This document shows, piece after piece, positions 1-10,943 of a DNA stretch of 64,000 nt. The stretch spans positions 35,962,501 to 36,026,500 of the forward strand of contig BSBN01000213.1 in assembly GCA_027924645.1 (NCBI GenBank), read 5' to 3'. A program made the translations under genes and the position numbers. Under the pieces are notes generated by a model that did not search any database, had not been told where the DNA came from, and saw only the letters and a list, made by a program, of their open reading frames with translations. This DNA is from Cunninghamia lanceolata (Eukaryota; Streptophyta; Pinopsida; Cupressales; Cupressaceae). Every line of letters begins with the position of its first letter. Position 1 is the first letter of the stretch.

Positions 1-741
1 AAGCTCAGAGGGCTGTCATCCATTAGAGGTGCATCTGCCAGTTGATCTGCTAGTACTTATCCCTTTATTGCTTTCCTGTCTACATATTTGATATCAAACT
101 CGCTGAGAAGCATGACCCATTTGGACAATCTACTTGTTAAAGCTGCTTTGTTGAGTAGGTATTTGAGTGGATCAATCTTTGCCACCAGTTTAACAGAATG
201 TGACAACATGTAATGTCTCCATTTTTGTGAGGTGAAGACCACCACTAGACATGGTCTTTCAATAGGTGTGTATTGTAATTCATACCCGACGAGTGTTCGA
301 CTAATGTAGTAGATAGCCTGTTCTTTCCCATTGTAGTTCTGTTGTGCAAGGAGAGCCCCAGAGCTATGGGTGTAGCTGAGATATACAGTATTAGAGGCTT
401 GCCCTGAATTGGTGGCATCAATACTGGTGGTTTCATGAGATATTCCTTTAATTGCTGAAATGCTTGTTCATATGACTCATTCCATTTGAAGGGGACATTC
501 TTGTGTAGAAGGTGGGAAAATGGGTGGCACTTGTCTGCCAATTGAGAGATGAATCTTCTGATAGATTACAATTTTCCCTGTAGGGATCTTAGTTGAGTCA
601 GATTCTTAGAGGTGGCATCTCCATGATGGCTTTCACCTTAGCTGGATTGACTTCGATACCGTTTGTAGACACTATGTATCCCAGTAGTTTGCCTGATGTA
701 ACCCCAAACACACACTTCTTTGGATTTAGGCACACATTGAA
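1..741 (-). pseudogene. Element A RNase H domain (broken)
   Basis: Two minus-strand frames (541-245 and 245-57) encode a Ty3 RNase H. They read through LYISATPIALG, then SQKWRHYMLSHSVKL, KIDPLKYLL and FDIKYVDRKAIKG, and a further fragment resembling ADQLADAP at the edge of the window. The enzyme would remove the RNA strand of the RNA-DNA hybrid during reverse transcription. A frameshift near 245 and a frame change from RT upstream make it non-functional. The usual first catalytic Asp in this block (YISAT) is not visible. The domain is cut by the window edge. Confidence 0.8.
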
Positions 742-1660
742 CTATTCCAACCTATTGAAGATCTTGTCTAGTACTACTAGATGGCCTTCTCTTGTAAGTG
801 ATTTCGCTAGAATGTCGTCGACGTAGTCTTCCATTATAGTGTGCATCATGTCATGGAAGATTGTAGTCATGGCTCTCTGATATGTTGCCCCAGCATTTTT
901 CAGACCAAATGGCATGACACACCAACAGTAGGTGCCCCAAGGACATGTAAATGTTGTCTTGTGTTGATCTTCAGGTGCAATCTTTATTTGGTTATATCCA
1001 GAAAAACCATCCATGAGTGACAACATAGTGTGCCCTACTGTAAGATCTACAATCATGTCTATGTTGGGTAGGGGGAAGTCATCTTTCAGACAAGCTTTGT
1101 TCAAGTCCCTGAAATCATTGCATATTCAGATTCTGTCATCTAGTTTAGCCACCGGTACTATGTTCGAGACCCATTCAGGATAGTCTTTAGGTCTGATAAA
1201 TCTGACGTCTAGCAGTTTCTTTAGCTCTTCCTTTACCATGAGGGCCACATGTGGATGCATCTTTCTGAGTTTTTGTTTGACTGGTTTAGCTCCTGGAGCT
1301 AAAGATAAATGATGCATGATAAGATTTGGATCTAGCCCTGGCATGTCAACATATGTCCAAGCAAAGTTGATTTGTTTTCTCTTGAAAAAATTAGTAAATG
1401 CTAGTTTTTCATGTTCTGTTAGAGCTTTTGCCATGTGGATCATTCTAGGCTCATCCCCTATGCTGACATTGATTGGTTCTGCCAGTTCTATTAACATCAA
1501 CGATCTCTCCTGATGTGTAAGATTAGGGAGAGGCTCAAGCCTTCCATCCTTCGGTGCCTCAGAGAGGTTTTCACCATTGGATACGTCTTTATTTTTACTA
1601 TTTTGATGATCTAACACTGTCGCGGAGCAGTTTTCACCGTTAGATTGTTCTTTCATCTTG
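742..1660 (-). pseudogene. Element A reverse transcriptase (one in-frame stop)
   Basis: The minus-strand frame from 1,656 to 742 encodes a Ty3-type RT. It has an N-terminal block ending FIRPKDYPEWVSNIVPVAKL, then DFRDLNKACLKDDFPLPN, FSGYNQIKIAPEDQHKTTF, WCVMPFGLKNAGATYQRAM and the catalytic YVDD (in MEDYVDDIL). One TGA near 1,126 interrupts the frame between the VPVAKLDDRI and DFRDLN blocks; both sides are in the same phase, so a single point change explains it. The role is cDNA synthesis for the element. YVDD rather than YLDD is usual for the Tat/Athila side of Ty3 elements. Confidence 0.88.
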
Positions 1661-2434
1661 ATATTTTTATGATTGAAAGGCTTGGCACTCTCTCCAAAAT
1701 AGGCCTTCTCATTGAGTTCAATAGCGTAGCCAGCCCTGCGGTCTCCTACAGGTATGTGATCTCTCAGCTCAAGGTAATTGATGATGGCGTCATCATTTTA
1801 GAAGGTGTCTAGTTCAAGAGTGGTACCTTCTAGGTCCCAATCTATGAGTTCAGGATGGAGAAGTGGTAAGGGATCATTGGGTTGTTCCAATTTGATGGCG
1901 TTGATAGTTAGGATAGATTTGTTAAAAGCATGGATGAAGTCTATGATGGTACTCTTTGTTAGCAGATCCGTCAAGGGGGGAATCATTCCTTCCTCACGAT
2001 TTTCATTATTGTTGTTATGCAGGTCAGACTCTAGCGGTCTAGCCCTTGGGAACTTGTCTCTCGTTGGCATGGGTCGGGTCGTACTCGTGGACAACGTCAA
2101 TATCCTTTTCATCACAAGACATCTTAGAGAGGCTATCCCACTCATACTCATTAGAATCAGTCTCACTATTCAGTTGTAGTTGTTGAATTTGTTTAACCAG
2201 ATTACTAGTGGACATTTCTGGTTGCTTGCCTTTGTTCTGCTTTGCTCTCTGGTATCTTTGTGTTCCAGTGTATCCTAGCCCTGTAGTGTCTCAGGCTATC
2301 AAGGTATGAGGTTGGATTGGTTCAGTGATACCATCTTTTCTTGATCCAAGTGGACCGTGTCCTTCATACCCCATTCTCTGTAGCATTTGGTAGCCTTGAC
2401 CATATTGTTCTGTTGGTATAGTGTGATGACCATG
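1661..2434 (-). pseudogene. Element A linker with G-patch domain
   Basis: Read on the minus strand from 2,434, the sequence gives GYQMLQRMGYEGHGPLGSRK, then DGITEPIQP and, after a stop, TTGLGY. This is the glycine-rich G-patch found between protease and RT in Tat/Ogre elements. A charged, poorly conserved linker follows (STSNLVKQIQQLQL, then DEKDIDVVHEYDP) up to the RT block, with frameshifts. Its 5' neighbour in the original element is the frame ending at 10,717 on the other side of element B. The G-patch assignment is good; boundaries are approximate. Confidence 0.7.
2430..2434. other. Target-site duplication of element B, left copy
   Basis: CCATG lies immediately left of the LTR. The partner at 10,717-10,721 is CCATA, so four of five bases agree. 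The boundary rests on taking the LTR end as GCACCA, which is shared by both LTRs. Confidence 0.65.
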
Positions 2435-4322
2435 TGATGGGGAGGCCTATGGGTTTAGTTACTCTATCTTGATACAACACTTCAAGACCTATGTCAATCC
2501 CAAGTCTCCCTACCAATTCAAGTGCTCATAGACATTTTCTACCCCAAAATGCCTAATTCAACCCAAACAGTCTATTACAGAGGTGAAAGACCTATTTGTC
2601 TGTTATTTCCCATCCAGACTCTGCTTTCTTGGTGTGAGGTACTCTTCCTTATCCTCACTACTTCCAAGATTCTCAATATCCAAGGCTTATAGCCTTCTTG
2701 AGCCCGTTATCAGCCCTCCTCTCTGGGTCCAGGGTTCTGATTGCTTGGTGCTCAATTCCTTCTACTCTATTTTTCACCCCTATCTTCTCAGACTGCAACT
2801 TGCATACCTAGCCGGGCTATAGCATAGCTTGCCTAGTACAAGTTCACATGGCCTCTCTCTAACAATCCAACCACTAACACAAACAGAAACAAAAGAAACA
2901 AAATCTCTGCTTGATGGCCCTCCATGACTGTACAAGGAAAATGCAGGGGCATCAAGACAGAGACATCTTGTACAAACAGAAACAAAAGAACAAAAATTAA
3001 ACTGTCTACTCTACTTCAAACTGGATTATACAATTATTCTATAGACAATATACAAATGGATTCAAACTGTCAATGTTTCTATTATCAGAAGTTTCTCTAT
3101 TACATTCAATGTATGCTCTTCAGTCTGCCACGTTCTTCCACCTTCTCTCTCCAACCGATCTACAAAGCCAAAAATAGTTTTTATACCATTCACCATTTCT
3201 CTGTTATCGGAGAGTTACAGTTTTCTGTCGTTCGGTTAGGTTTTCCATTCATATTGCTCCTTCACATATACATTCGTTTGTATCATACAATAACGAAACA
3301 TGCATTCACTTTACCATCGGTAAGACATTTCTATTTTCTCACTGAAATAGTCTTCTCCTTCCTGGTTGGCTTGACCCAACTTATTGGCTGCTACATAACT
3401 TTTGTCACCGATGCACTTACTCTCTCCGATGACCTTTTCATCACTCAGACTTCAACCTTGGCAAAGCTCTTTCTTCAATCTCCGACATGCTATCTCACAC
3501 CAATGGTGAGGATCCATCACTTAGACTTATGCTATCTCACATTGATGGTGAGGATCCATCATTCAGACTTATGCTGGCGGTGTAACTTTCTTTTCATCCT
3601 CATGCCGATCAACTAATCCCTTGTTCATCGTCAGCCAGACTTTACTCTTCAGCCAAACTCCAACCTTCTCCTCCGATCATGCCTCTCACACTGATAAGCT
3701 TTCTATCGGCATAACCCAGTCACTCGATGGGACTCTTAAAGGCTTTCCCGATGACTATTGTCTCTCCGACTTTCTTTTAATCCTCATGCCGATCAACTAA
3801 TCCCTTGTTCATCATCGGCCAGACTTTACTCTTCGGCCAAACTCCAACCTTCTCCTTCGATCATGCTCTCACACCGATAAGATTTCTATCGACATGACCC
3901 AGTCGCTCGCTGTGACTCTTAAAGGCTTTCCTGATGACTATTGTCTCTCTGATAAACTTGCCATCGGGGAACACTTGTGGTTGTCACCTCAATGAGCCCT
4001 AGCCCTATCCTGTTGGCCAGACTCTTTCCCATCGGTGACACCTTGAACTTCTCCACCGATGTCATATCTCACACCGATGTGCCTATCATTATCAACCATC
4101 GGTAAGACTTCTTACATCGGCCTAACATTTTCTCCATCTCCCGATATGCATCTCACGCTGATATGCATTATCTGCGGTTTGCAGTCAACCTGATACACTA
4201 GAACCAAAAGAAAAGCAAAGAAAACTTTATGACCAACATAGTTCATGACCACTAAGGTCATCACACCAAAATGTGTTATATACATATGGGCTCACTCCAA
4301 GCCCCTTGGTGCTCCTGCACCA
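2435..4322 (-). repeat. Element B 3' LTR
   Basis: This 1,888-bp sequence matches 9,030-10,716. In element orientation it begins TGGTGCAGGAGC and ends CCCCATCA. It is about 200 bp longer than its partner: a 184-bp tandem duplication (3,586-3,769 and 3,770-3,953) and a 17-bp piece near 4,150 account for the difference. A 42-bp direct repeat (3,489-3,530, 3,531-3,572) is present in both LTRs. Many copies of CATCGG/CCGATG are scattered through it. Confidence 0.92.
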
Positions 4323-4345
4323 TACTCCCCCTATGCGGAGAAAGT

Positions 4346-4860
4346 CAAGTCACCTCCGGTGACAACAAGGCAAAATCAATGCCCCATTTCTTGAACTCAA
4401 ACTCTGCAATCTAGGTAGCCTCTACTTCAGGCAACTATTTCCACTTGATCAGATGCTCCATGTACATGCCATGTCTGGTCTATTTCTGTACTCGAGAATC
4501 CAGAATTCTCTCAGCCTGTGGTTCGAGTTTTGGTGGCAAGGTCACATTATTCACTGTCTGTGCAGCTTCTGAATTAGATTCCCCTGCTGTTGGATGAGGA
4601 CCTTTATATGGCACCAGGTCCTGAACATTGAACACTGGTGAAATTACCAAGTCTACTGGTAAATCAATCCTATAAGCATTGTTGCCATACTTGTTCAGAA
4701 TTTTGTAAGGACCAATCCGTCTCATCTGCAATTTGGTTGGTATCCCTTTCTGCAATCTGGCTTTGTTCAAATGAACCATGACTAAATCATCAACTACAAA
4801 TTGAATATCCTTCCTGTGTGCATCTACCCTATCTTTGATCTTCTGAGTATTTTCCATCAA
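4346..4860 (-). pseudogene. Element B integrase C-terminus: GPY/F module and decayed chromodomain
   Basis: The frame 4,860-4,480 contains DDLVMVHLNKARLQKG and the GPY/F-type block MRRIGPYKILNKYGNNAYRI. It ends in ERILDSRVQK and a TAG. Reading on past that stop gives TRHGMYMEHLIKWK, then LPEVEAT and FEFKKWGID, which is a chromodomain with further stops at positions where an aromatic residue is normal. In living chromoviruses this domain guides integration to marked chromatin. Here the stops would remove it. It follows the integrase core and precedes the 3' purine tract and LTR. Confidence 0.8.
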
Positions 4861-4896
4861 TTACTGCTTCACTTGGTCATGAATCTCCTTCATAGA

Positions 4897-6336
4897 CTAT
4901 GCGAAATCCTCCGCATGACCACTTCTATGTTCCATGTCTCCAAGATGTCGGAGTTCATATACACCTCTAGGATGCATTCCATACACTATCTCAAATGGAC
5001 TTTTTCCAGTAGTCCTATTCACACTATCATTATAGGCAAATTCTACCTGATAAATGACTTGATCCCAACTCTGTCCATATTCTTTTGTCAAACATCTTAA
5101 CAGGTTGCCCAATGTCCTGTTCACCACTTCTGTTTGGCCATTTGTCTGTAGATGATATGCTGATCCAAAAGACAGATTTGTTCCTAGCCTCTGCCATAAA
5201 GTTTTCCAAAAGTGTCCCATGAACTTAGCATCTCTATCAGACACGATGCTTGCTGGAAGTCCATGAATTCTTATGATCTCTTTGAAAAACAAATGAGCTA
5301 TATGACTGGCATCATGAGTCACCTTACAAGGAATGAAATGACTCATCTTGCCGAATCTATCAACAACTAAAAAAATACTATCAAAACTAGTCTTAGTCTT
5401 TGGTAGACCAACTACAAAATCCATACTTACACAATCCCATGGTTTGGAAGGAATGGGTAATGGTTGATACAGTCCAGCATTTGAAGAAGTTCCCTTGGCC
5501 TTCTGACAGATGATACAATGCTCCACATACTTTCTGACATCTTTGTGCATCTTCGGCCAATAGTAGAACCTCTGGACTAACTCCAATATTTTATTCAGAC
5601 CAAAATATCCACTCAAACTGCCATTATGCTTCTCCTGTATGAGATTTTCCCTCATGGATCCTTTTGGTACACACAACTGTCCACCTTTGAACAGCAATCC
5701 CTGTTGCAATGTGTAATCTACAAACTCACTATGAAAGTGATTTTCAAAATCTTGACAGACCTTGTATGCTTCAGCAAAATCGTTATCTTCTTTGTAGAGG
5801 GCTATGAACTCTTCCACTCCTATGCTTCTTGATTGCACCTCTTGCGCTATGAGCAGCCTCTTGCTTAAAGCATCTGCTACTTTGTTGAGCTGTCCCTTCT
5901 TATGCTTAATTGTAAATGTATAAGACTGCGAGTACTCCATCCACTTGATATCCCTATGGCTCAACTTATCTTGTGAGTTCAGAAAACTCAAAGCTTGATT
6001 GTCTGTATACACAACAAATTCCTTCGGTAGGAGATAATGCCTCCATTTTCTAAGTGCTTGGACTAGAGCATAGAACTCCAAGTCATATGAAGAGTATCTG
6101 CTCTTTGCTTCAGTCAGCCTCTCACTAAAAAAGGCTACTGGTCTATTCTCTTGGTTGAGTACTGCACCTACTGCAATATTGCTAGCATCACATTCTAAAG
6201 TAAATAACTTATCAAAACTAGGCAGCACTAACACTGGCTGTGTGGCTACTGCTTTCTTCAACATTTCAAAACTCTTAGCAGCTACTTGTGTCCATTGAAA
6301 ATTTGTTTTTATTCCACCTTTGATTGTATCAAGCAT
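4897..6336 (-). CDS. Element B RNase H and integrase core
   Basis: A 479-codon open frame. RNase H comes first: FTLECDASNIAVGAVLNQ holds the first acidic residue, RYSSYDLEFYALVQALRKWR the second and VVYTDNQAL the third, with KVADALS at the end. The integrase zinc region follows (EKHNGSLSGYFG, then CIICQKAKG); the second expected His is Tyr. The core has MDFVVGLP, VSDRDAKF and TNGQTEVVNR, giving the D, D, E triad. It ends soon after FEIVYGMHPRG. The start Met is internal to the original polyprotein. A frameshift or stop separates it from RT upstream. The core looks intact; the zinc region is damaged. Confidence 0.92.
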   Translation of the reverse strand: MLDTIKGGIKTNFQWTQVAAKSFEMLKKAVATQPVLVLPSFDKLFTLECDASNIAVGAVLNQENRPVAFFSERLTEAKSRYSSYDLEFYALVQALRKWRHYLLPKEFVVYTDNQALSFLNSQDKLSHRDIKWMEYSQSYTFTIKHKKGQLNKVADALSKRLLIAQEVQSRSIGVEEFIALYKEDNDFAEAYKVCQDFENHFHSEFVDYTLQQGLLFKGGQLCVPKGSMRENLIQEKHNGSLSGYFGLNKILELVQRFYYWPKMHKDVRKYVEHCIICQKAKGTSSNAGLYQPLPIPSKPWDCVSMDFVVGLPKTKTSFDSIFLVVDRFGKMSHFIPCKVTHDASHIAHLFFKEIIRIHGLPASIVSDRDAKFMGHFWKTLWQRLGTNLSFGSAYHLQTNGQTEVVNRTLGNLLRCLTKEYGQSWDQVIYQVEFAYNDSVNRTTGKSPFEIVYGMHPRGVYELRHLGDMEHRSGHAEDFA

Positions 6337-6447
6337 GGGTGCACAAATAGCATTGAAATTCCTTATGAATTTTCTATAAAACTAAGCTAAACCATGAAAA
6401 CTTCTCACCTCAGTTGCTACTCTGGGAGTAGGCCAATTCAATATGGC

Positions 6448-7368
6448 TTATACCTTTGACTTGTCCATTTTCAGTACTCCTTTAGACAACACAAAACCAA
6501 GGTATACCAATTCCTGCTTCATGAATTCACACTTCTCCAAATTTATGGTTAGTTGTTCATCATGTAACTTTTTCAAAATAGTATTTACATGTTCAAGATG
6601 CTCTTCTTTAGTTTGACTAAAAATCAAGATATCATCTAGATAAACAACTACAAATTTACCCGTATAGTCCTTGAGGACTTCATTCATGAGCCTCATGAAT
6701 GTGCTGGGAGCATTTGATAAACCAAATGGCATAACAAGCCATTCATACAGTCCTTCTATGGTTTTAAAGGTTGTTTTCCACTCATCACCTTCCTTGATTC
6801 TGATCTGGTGGTAACCACTTTTCAGGTCTATCTTAGTGAAGTACTTAGCTCCTCCTAAACAGTCCATAAGATCTTCAATTCTGGGAATTGGAAATCTATA
6901 CCTTAAGGTGATCTTATTGATAGCTCTAGAGTCTGTGCACAATCTCCATGTTCCTCCTTTCTTTGGTGCCAACACTGTAGGCACTGCACAAGGACTTATG
7001 ATTTTTCTAACCAATCCTTGGTCAAGCAACTCTTGCACTTGTCTAGCTATTTTCTTATGTTGTTCTGGAGTCATCTTGTAAAGAGCTTTGTTAGGTAAAG
7101 ATGCTCTTGGAATCAGATCTATCTGATGGCTTATAGTTCTTTGTGGAGGTAGTGTTGCTGGTGTTCCATCACTAATGATGTCCTTATACTGTTCCAATAT
7201 AGTCTGTACCTCTTTTAGGATCACTACCTTTTTGTCTTTCTGCTCTTCCTTAGGCTTTACTATGATAGCATAGCCAATACCATCCTCCTTAAGAGTGTTC
7301 AAAAACTCTTTACCATTCACAATTAAGACACTAGGACTTTTTGTCTTATTTTCTTCTTCATCTTCCAA
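6448..7368 (-). CDS. Element B reverse transcriptase
   Basis: A 306-codon open frame. It opens with a linker and DGTPATLPPQRTISHQIDLI, then the RT blocks: GLVRKIISPCAVPTVLAPKK, GTWRLCTDSRAINKIT, YFTKIDLKSGYHQIRI, EWLVMPFGLSNAPSTFMRLM, and the catalytic VVYLDDILIFS. It finishes with the connection start LGFVLSKG. All three catalytic Asp residues (KIDLKSGYHQ and YLDD) are present. It makes the element cDNA. It is separated from protease upstream by a short non-open stretch (7,369-7,407) and from RNase H by stops (6,337-6,447), where the coding sense still reads FYRKFIRNFN-like residues. Confidence 0.92.
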   Translation of the reverse strand: MEDEEENKTKSPSVLIVNGKEFLNTLKEDGIGYAIIVKPKEEQKDKKVVILKEVQTILEQYKDIISDGTPATLPPQRTISHQIDLIPRASLPNKALYKMTPEQHKKIARQVQELLDQGLVRKIISPCAVPTVLAPKKGGTWRLCTDSRAINKITLRYRFPIPRIEDLMDCLGGAKYFTKIDLKSGYHQIRIKEGDEWKTTFKTIEGLYEWLVMPFGLSNAPSTFMRLMNEVLKDYTGKFVVVYLDDILIFSQTKEEHLEHVNTILKKLHDEQLTINLEKCEFMKQELVYLGFVLSKGVLKMDKSKV

Positions 7369-7407
7369 TGACTGAATTTTATAGGTGACATCATCTTTTT
7401 AAAAAGA

Positions 7408-7959
7408 CTATACATTCTTCTCACCATCATGTATGGCCTTCCGGTCAAACTGCCATGGTCTACCCAATAGTAGATGACATGCATCCATAGGTAGGATATC
7501 ACAGAGTACCTTGTCTTTGTATCCACCTATACCAAACTCTACCCAAGTTTGCTCATTGACTATCACATGCTGACCTTTATTTAACCATGTGACTCTATAT
7601 GGATTTGAATGAGGTATTCTTTGCAAATTTAATTTTCTAACTGCTTCATTTGACACTATATTATCAGTAGACCCTGAGTTTATAATTACTTGACATACCT
7701 TATTCATAATCTTGCATCTGATTCTGAATAATGCTCTCCTCTGGCTTGGTTCATCTTTCACTGGTTCTTTGATCAAAGTTCTCCTTACCATGATGTTCTC
7801 TCCCACTTCTGAGGCTAGACTGACTTCAGGTGATTTGCTGCTTGAAGCATCATCTTGTACATAATGATTTCTTTTATCAACTCCTTGAGAAGAAGATGTG
7901 CCCTTATCAAGACACCTATATGCTGGATGGCCTAATTGTCCACAAATGTAGCATTTCAT
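7408..7959 (-). CDS. Element B nucleocapsid zinc knuckle and protease
   Basis: The 183-codon frame starts at CYICGQLGHPAYRC, a CCHC zinc knuckle for RNA binding, then a serine-rich linker and a retropepsin domain. The active-site block reads IINSGSTDNIVS, where IIDSGS would be expected, so the catalytic Asp appears changed to Asn and the protease is probably inactive. The flap side reads GYKDKVLCDILPM and the C-terminal block HLLLGRPWQFDRKAIHDG, normal for Ty3 proteases. Upstream gag is in other phases. Confidence 0.88.
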   Translation of the reverse strand: MKCYICGQLGHPAYRCLDKGTSSSQGVDKRNHYVQDDASSSKSPEVSLASEVGENIMVRRTLIKEPVKDEPSQRRALFRIRCKIMNKVCQVIINSGSTDNIVSNEAVRKLNLQRIPHSNPYRVTWLNKGQHVIVNEQTWVEFGIGGYKDKVLCDILPMDACHLLLGRPWQFDRKAIHDGEKNV

Positions 7960-8968
7960 AGTGGTAAAGTAGGATCATCTGCCTGATCCTCCTGATCTTC
8001 CTCTGTTAGATCCCCTTCCTCAGTAGTTTCCTCTACTACTAGTCTCCCCACTCTGCTCTATGAGTTTGGATTCTCCTTGGGGTCTTTGATCAGTGTTCCT
8101 ACCACCATAATTTCCTCTTCCTCTGTTGTCTCTACCTCTTCCTCTTAATCTGCTACTTGACTCTTGTTTCTTCTTGCCCTTCTCCTCTACCTTAAGTGCT
8201 AGCTGATAGCTTTGTTGTACTATTGTAGGGCTGAACAAGCTGATTTCCTCTTGAATACTCCACCTAAAACCATTTAGGTATCCTGCTACCTTTACATTTT
8301 CATCTTCCATCACCTTAGACCTCAAGCATAACTTTTGAAATTCCTCAGTGTATGCATTGACATCTAATTCTCTTTGTCTCAAATTCTATCATTTCTTGTG
8401 CAACTGAACTTCATAATCTCTAGGCATGTAGACTTCTTTGATTTTAGCCACCATACCTTTCCAAGAAGCCCAGGTTTCTTGCCTTCTTTTTCTCTTTCTG
8501 TTTGAACAAATTTCCACCATGTCAAAGCAGCTCCTCTGAGTCTTGATTTCACCACCTTCACCTTTTATGCTTCACTCCATCACACTCAAAATGATTTTCT
8601 ATACCTTCTATCCATTCCATAACCAAATCAAGTTCCATCTTTCCACTAAAAAAAGGAACTCCTTCCAATGACTTGCCACTCATGGCTTTCAAGGCCTTCA
8701 AGAAAGGTTCTTCTTCCATCTTAGGATCAGGTGTGGGCTCTTCATCTTCTATAGACACACCTTTTTCCTTACCTTCAGAACTCTTAACTTGCCGACTGAC
8801 TTCTTTAGTCTTTATTATTATTGCACCTAGCTTACTTTTCATTTCAGCTAGTCTTTCCTGTAGGAGCCTATTCTCCTCTTCTTGATCATCAACTTTCTTT
8901 GCTAACTCTGCATTAGTCACCATCTTCTTGGATGAACCTACAAACTCACTTGAATTCGGTAATGACAT
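7960..8968 (-). pseudogene. Element B gag capsid region, broken by frameshifts
   Basis: Three minus-strand frames follow each other: 8,968-8,558, 8,561-8,379 and 8,382-8,020. The first has a coiled-coil-like segment (AELAKKVDDQEEENRLLQER) and then PFFSGKMELDLVMEWIEGIE, the start of the Ty3 capsid domain. The second has SRLRGAALTWWKFVQ, a capsid signature. The third has AYTEEFQKLCLR, YLNGFRWSIQEEI and an Arg/Gly-rich stretch leading to the zinc knuckle. Frames overlap by a few bases, so at least two small indels broke gag. The start Met at 8,968 lies about 45 bp from the primer site. Confidence 0.88.
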
Positions 8969-9014
8969 ACAACTTCTTCTATTCCAATCTAGGAATAGCC
9001 CAAATCTTTAACTT

Positions 9015-9026
9015 GCTCTGATACCA
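9015..9026 (-). other. Element B primer-binding site (tRNA-iMet)
   Basis: The minus strand reads TGGTATCAGAGC, the classic complement of the plant initiator-Met tRNA 3' end, starting three bases inside the 5' LTR end. It fixes both orientation and the LTR boundary at 9,030. Confidence 0.95.
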
Positions 9027-9029
9027 ATT

Positions 9030-10716
9030 TGATGGGGAGGCCTATGGGTTTAGTCACTCTATCTTGACACAACACTTCAAGACCTATGTCAATCCCAAGT
9101 CTCCCTACCAATTCAAGTGCTCATAGATATTTTCTACCCCAAAATGCTTAATTCAACCCAAACAGTATATTACAGAGGTGAAAGACCTATTTGTCTGTTA
9201 TTTCCCATACAGACTCTGATTTCTTAGTGTGAGGTACTCTTCCTTATCCTCACTGCTTCCAAGATTCTCAATATCCAAGGCTTATAGCCTTCTTGAGCCC
9301 GTTATCAGCCCTCCTCTCTGGGTCCAGGGTTCTGATTGCTTGGTGCTTAATTCCTTCTACTCTATTTTTCACCCCTGTCTTCTTAGACTGCAACTTGCAT
9401 GCCTAGCTGGGCTATAGCACAGCTCACCTAGTACAAGTTCACATGGCCTCTCTCTGACAATCCAACCACTAACACAAACAAAAACAAAAGAAACAAAATC
9501 TTTGCTTGATGGCCCTCCATGACTGTACAAGGAAAATGCAGGGGCATCAAGGCAGAGACATCTTGTACAAATAGAAACAAAAGAACAGAAATTAAACTCT
9601 ACTCTACTTCAAACCGAATTATACAATTATTCTATAGACAATATACAAATGGATTCAAAGTATCAATGTTTCTATTATCAAAAATTTCTCTATTACATTC
9701 AATGTATGTTCTTCAGTCTTCCACGTTCTTCCACCTTCTCTCTCCAACTGATCTACAAAGCCAAAAATAGTTTTTATACCATTCACCATTTCTCTGTTAT
9801 CAGACAGTTAGGGTTTTCTGTCGTTCAGTTAGGTTTTCCATTTGTATTGCTCCTTCGCATATACATTCATTTGTATCATACAATAACAAAACATGCGTTC
9901 ACTTTACCATCGGTAAGACATTTCTATTTTCTCACTGAAATAGTCTTCTCCTTCCTGGTCGGCTTGACCCAACTTATCGGCTGCTACATAACTTTTGTCA
10001 CCGATGCGTTTACTCTCCCCGATGACCTTTTCATCACTCAGACTTCAACCATCGGCAAAGCTCTTTCTTCGATCTCTAACATGCTATCTCACACTGATGG
10101 TGAGGATCCATCACTCAGACTTATGCTATCTCACACCAATGGTGAGGATCCATCGCTCAGACTTATGTTGGTGGTGTAACTTTCTTTTCATCCTCATGCC
10201 GATCAACTAATCCCTTGTTCATCGTCGGCCAGACTTTACTCTTTGGCCAAACTCCAACCTTCTCCTCTGATCATGCCTCTCACAACGATAAGCTTTCTAT
10301 CGGCATGACCTAGTCGCTTGCTGTGACTCTTAAAGGCTTTCCTGATGACTATTGTCTCTCCAATAAACTCACCATCGAGGAACACTTGCGGTTGTCACCC
10401 CAATGAGCCCTGGCCCTATCCCGTCAGCCAGACTCTTTCCCATCGGTGACACCTTGAACTTCTCCACCGATGTCATATCTCACACCGCTGTGCCTATCAT
10501 TATCAACCGTCGGTAAGACTTCTTACATCAGCCTAACATTTTCTCCATCTCCCGATATGCATTATCTGCAGTTTGCGGTCAACCCGATACACTAAAACCA
10601 AAAGAAAAGCAAAGAAAACTTTATGACCAACATAGTTCATGACCACTAAGGTCATCACACCAAAATGCGTTATATACATATGGGCTCACTCCAAGCCCCT
10701 TGGTGCTCCTGCACCA
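9030..10716 (-). repeat. Element B 5' LTR
   Basis: This 1,687-bp sequence is the single-copy version of 2,435-4,322. It keeps the 42-bp repeat (10,083-10,124, 10,125-10,166) but not the 184-bp duplication. In element orientation TGTATATAACGC lies about 35 bp from its start (near 10,670), a possible TATA box. If so, U3 is very short and most of the LTR is transcribed leader. The two LTRs differ at many scattered sites, so the insertion is not recent. Confidence 0.92.
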
Positions 10717-10943
10717 CCATATTGCATAGAGGAGCTACCTTCATCCTTGTATAGCCATTGTAAGATGTCCTTTTCATCACTCTCATCTTCTAGGCTTCCA
10801 CATTTCACAAACAGTCCTTTAGTAGCTTTGTCTATTTTGGGTTTGCTTAGAGTAGGTCTCCCATATGATCTTGGAGATAAAGGAAGCTGTGCCAAACAAA
10901 GAGATTGGGAAATTACGTATTCTCCCAAGCCCTTATCCTTGAG
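10717..10943 (-). pseudogene. Element A segment between protease and G-patch
   Basis: The minus-strand frame from 10,928 reads ISQSLCLAQLPLSPRSYGRP, then KCGSLEDESDEKDILQWLY and ends SSSMQYG at the element B boundary. The continuation lies at 2,434 (GHHTIPTEQYGQ, then the G-patch). It carries no catalytic motif and serves as the linker of the original polyprotein. The first five bases (10,717-10,721) are the right-hand target duplication of B. Confidence 0.65.

Larger units (their letters stand above)
2435..10716 (-). mobile_element. Element B: chromovirus-type Ty3/gypsy retrotransposon, near complete
   Basis: It has two related LTRs (2,435-4,322 and 9,030-10,716), an initiator-Met primer site just inside the right LTR, and minus-strand genes in the order gag, zinc knuckle, protease, RT, RNase H, integrase, GPY/F, chromodomain. 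A purine tract on the minus strand (agggggagta) sits just before the left (3') LTR. The flanks CCATG and CCATA form a 5-bp target duplication with one change. It lies within element A and shares its orientation. Frameshifts in gag and stops in the chromodomain show decay, but RT and integrase frames are long. The chromodomain places it among chromoviruses; I do not resolve the lineage. Confidence 0.92.

Noticed and set aside
2583..3616. Plus-strand ORFs of 79 and 230 codons; similar ones at 9,229-10,210
   Set aside because: They lie inside the LTRs of element B, opposite to its genes, have no motif, and differ in length between the LTRs.
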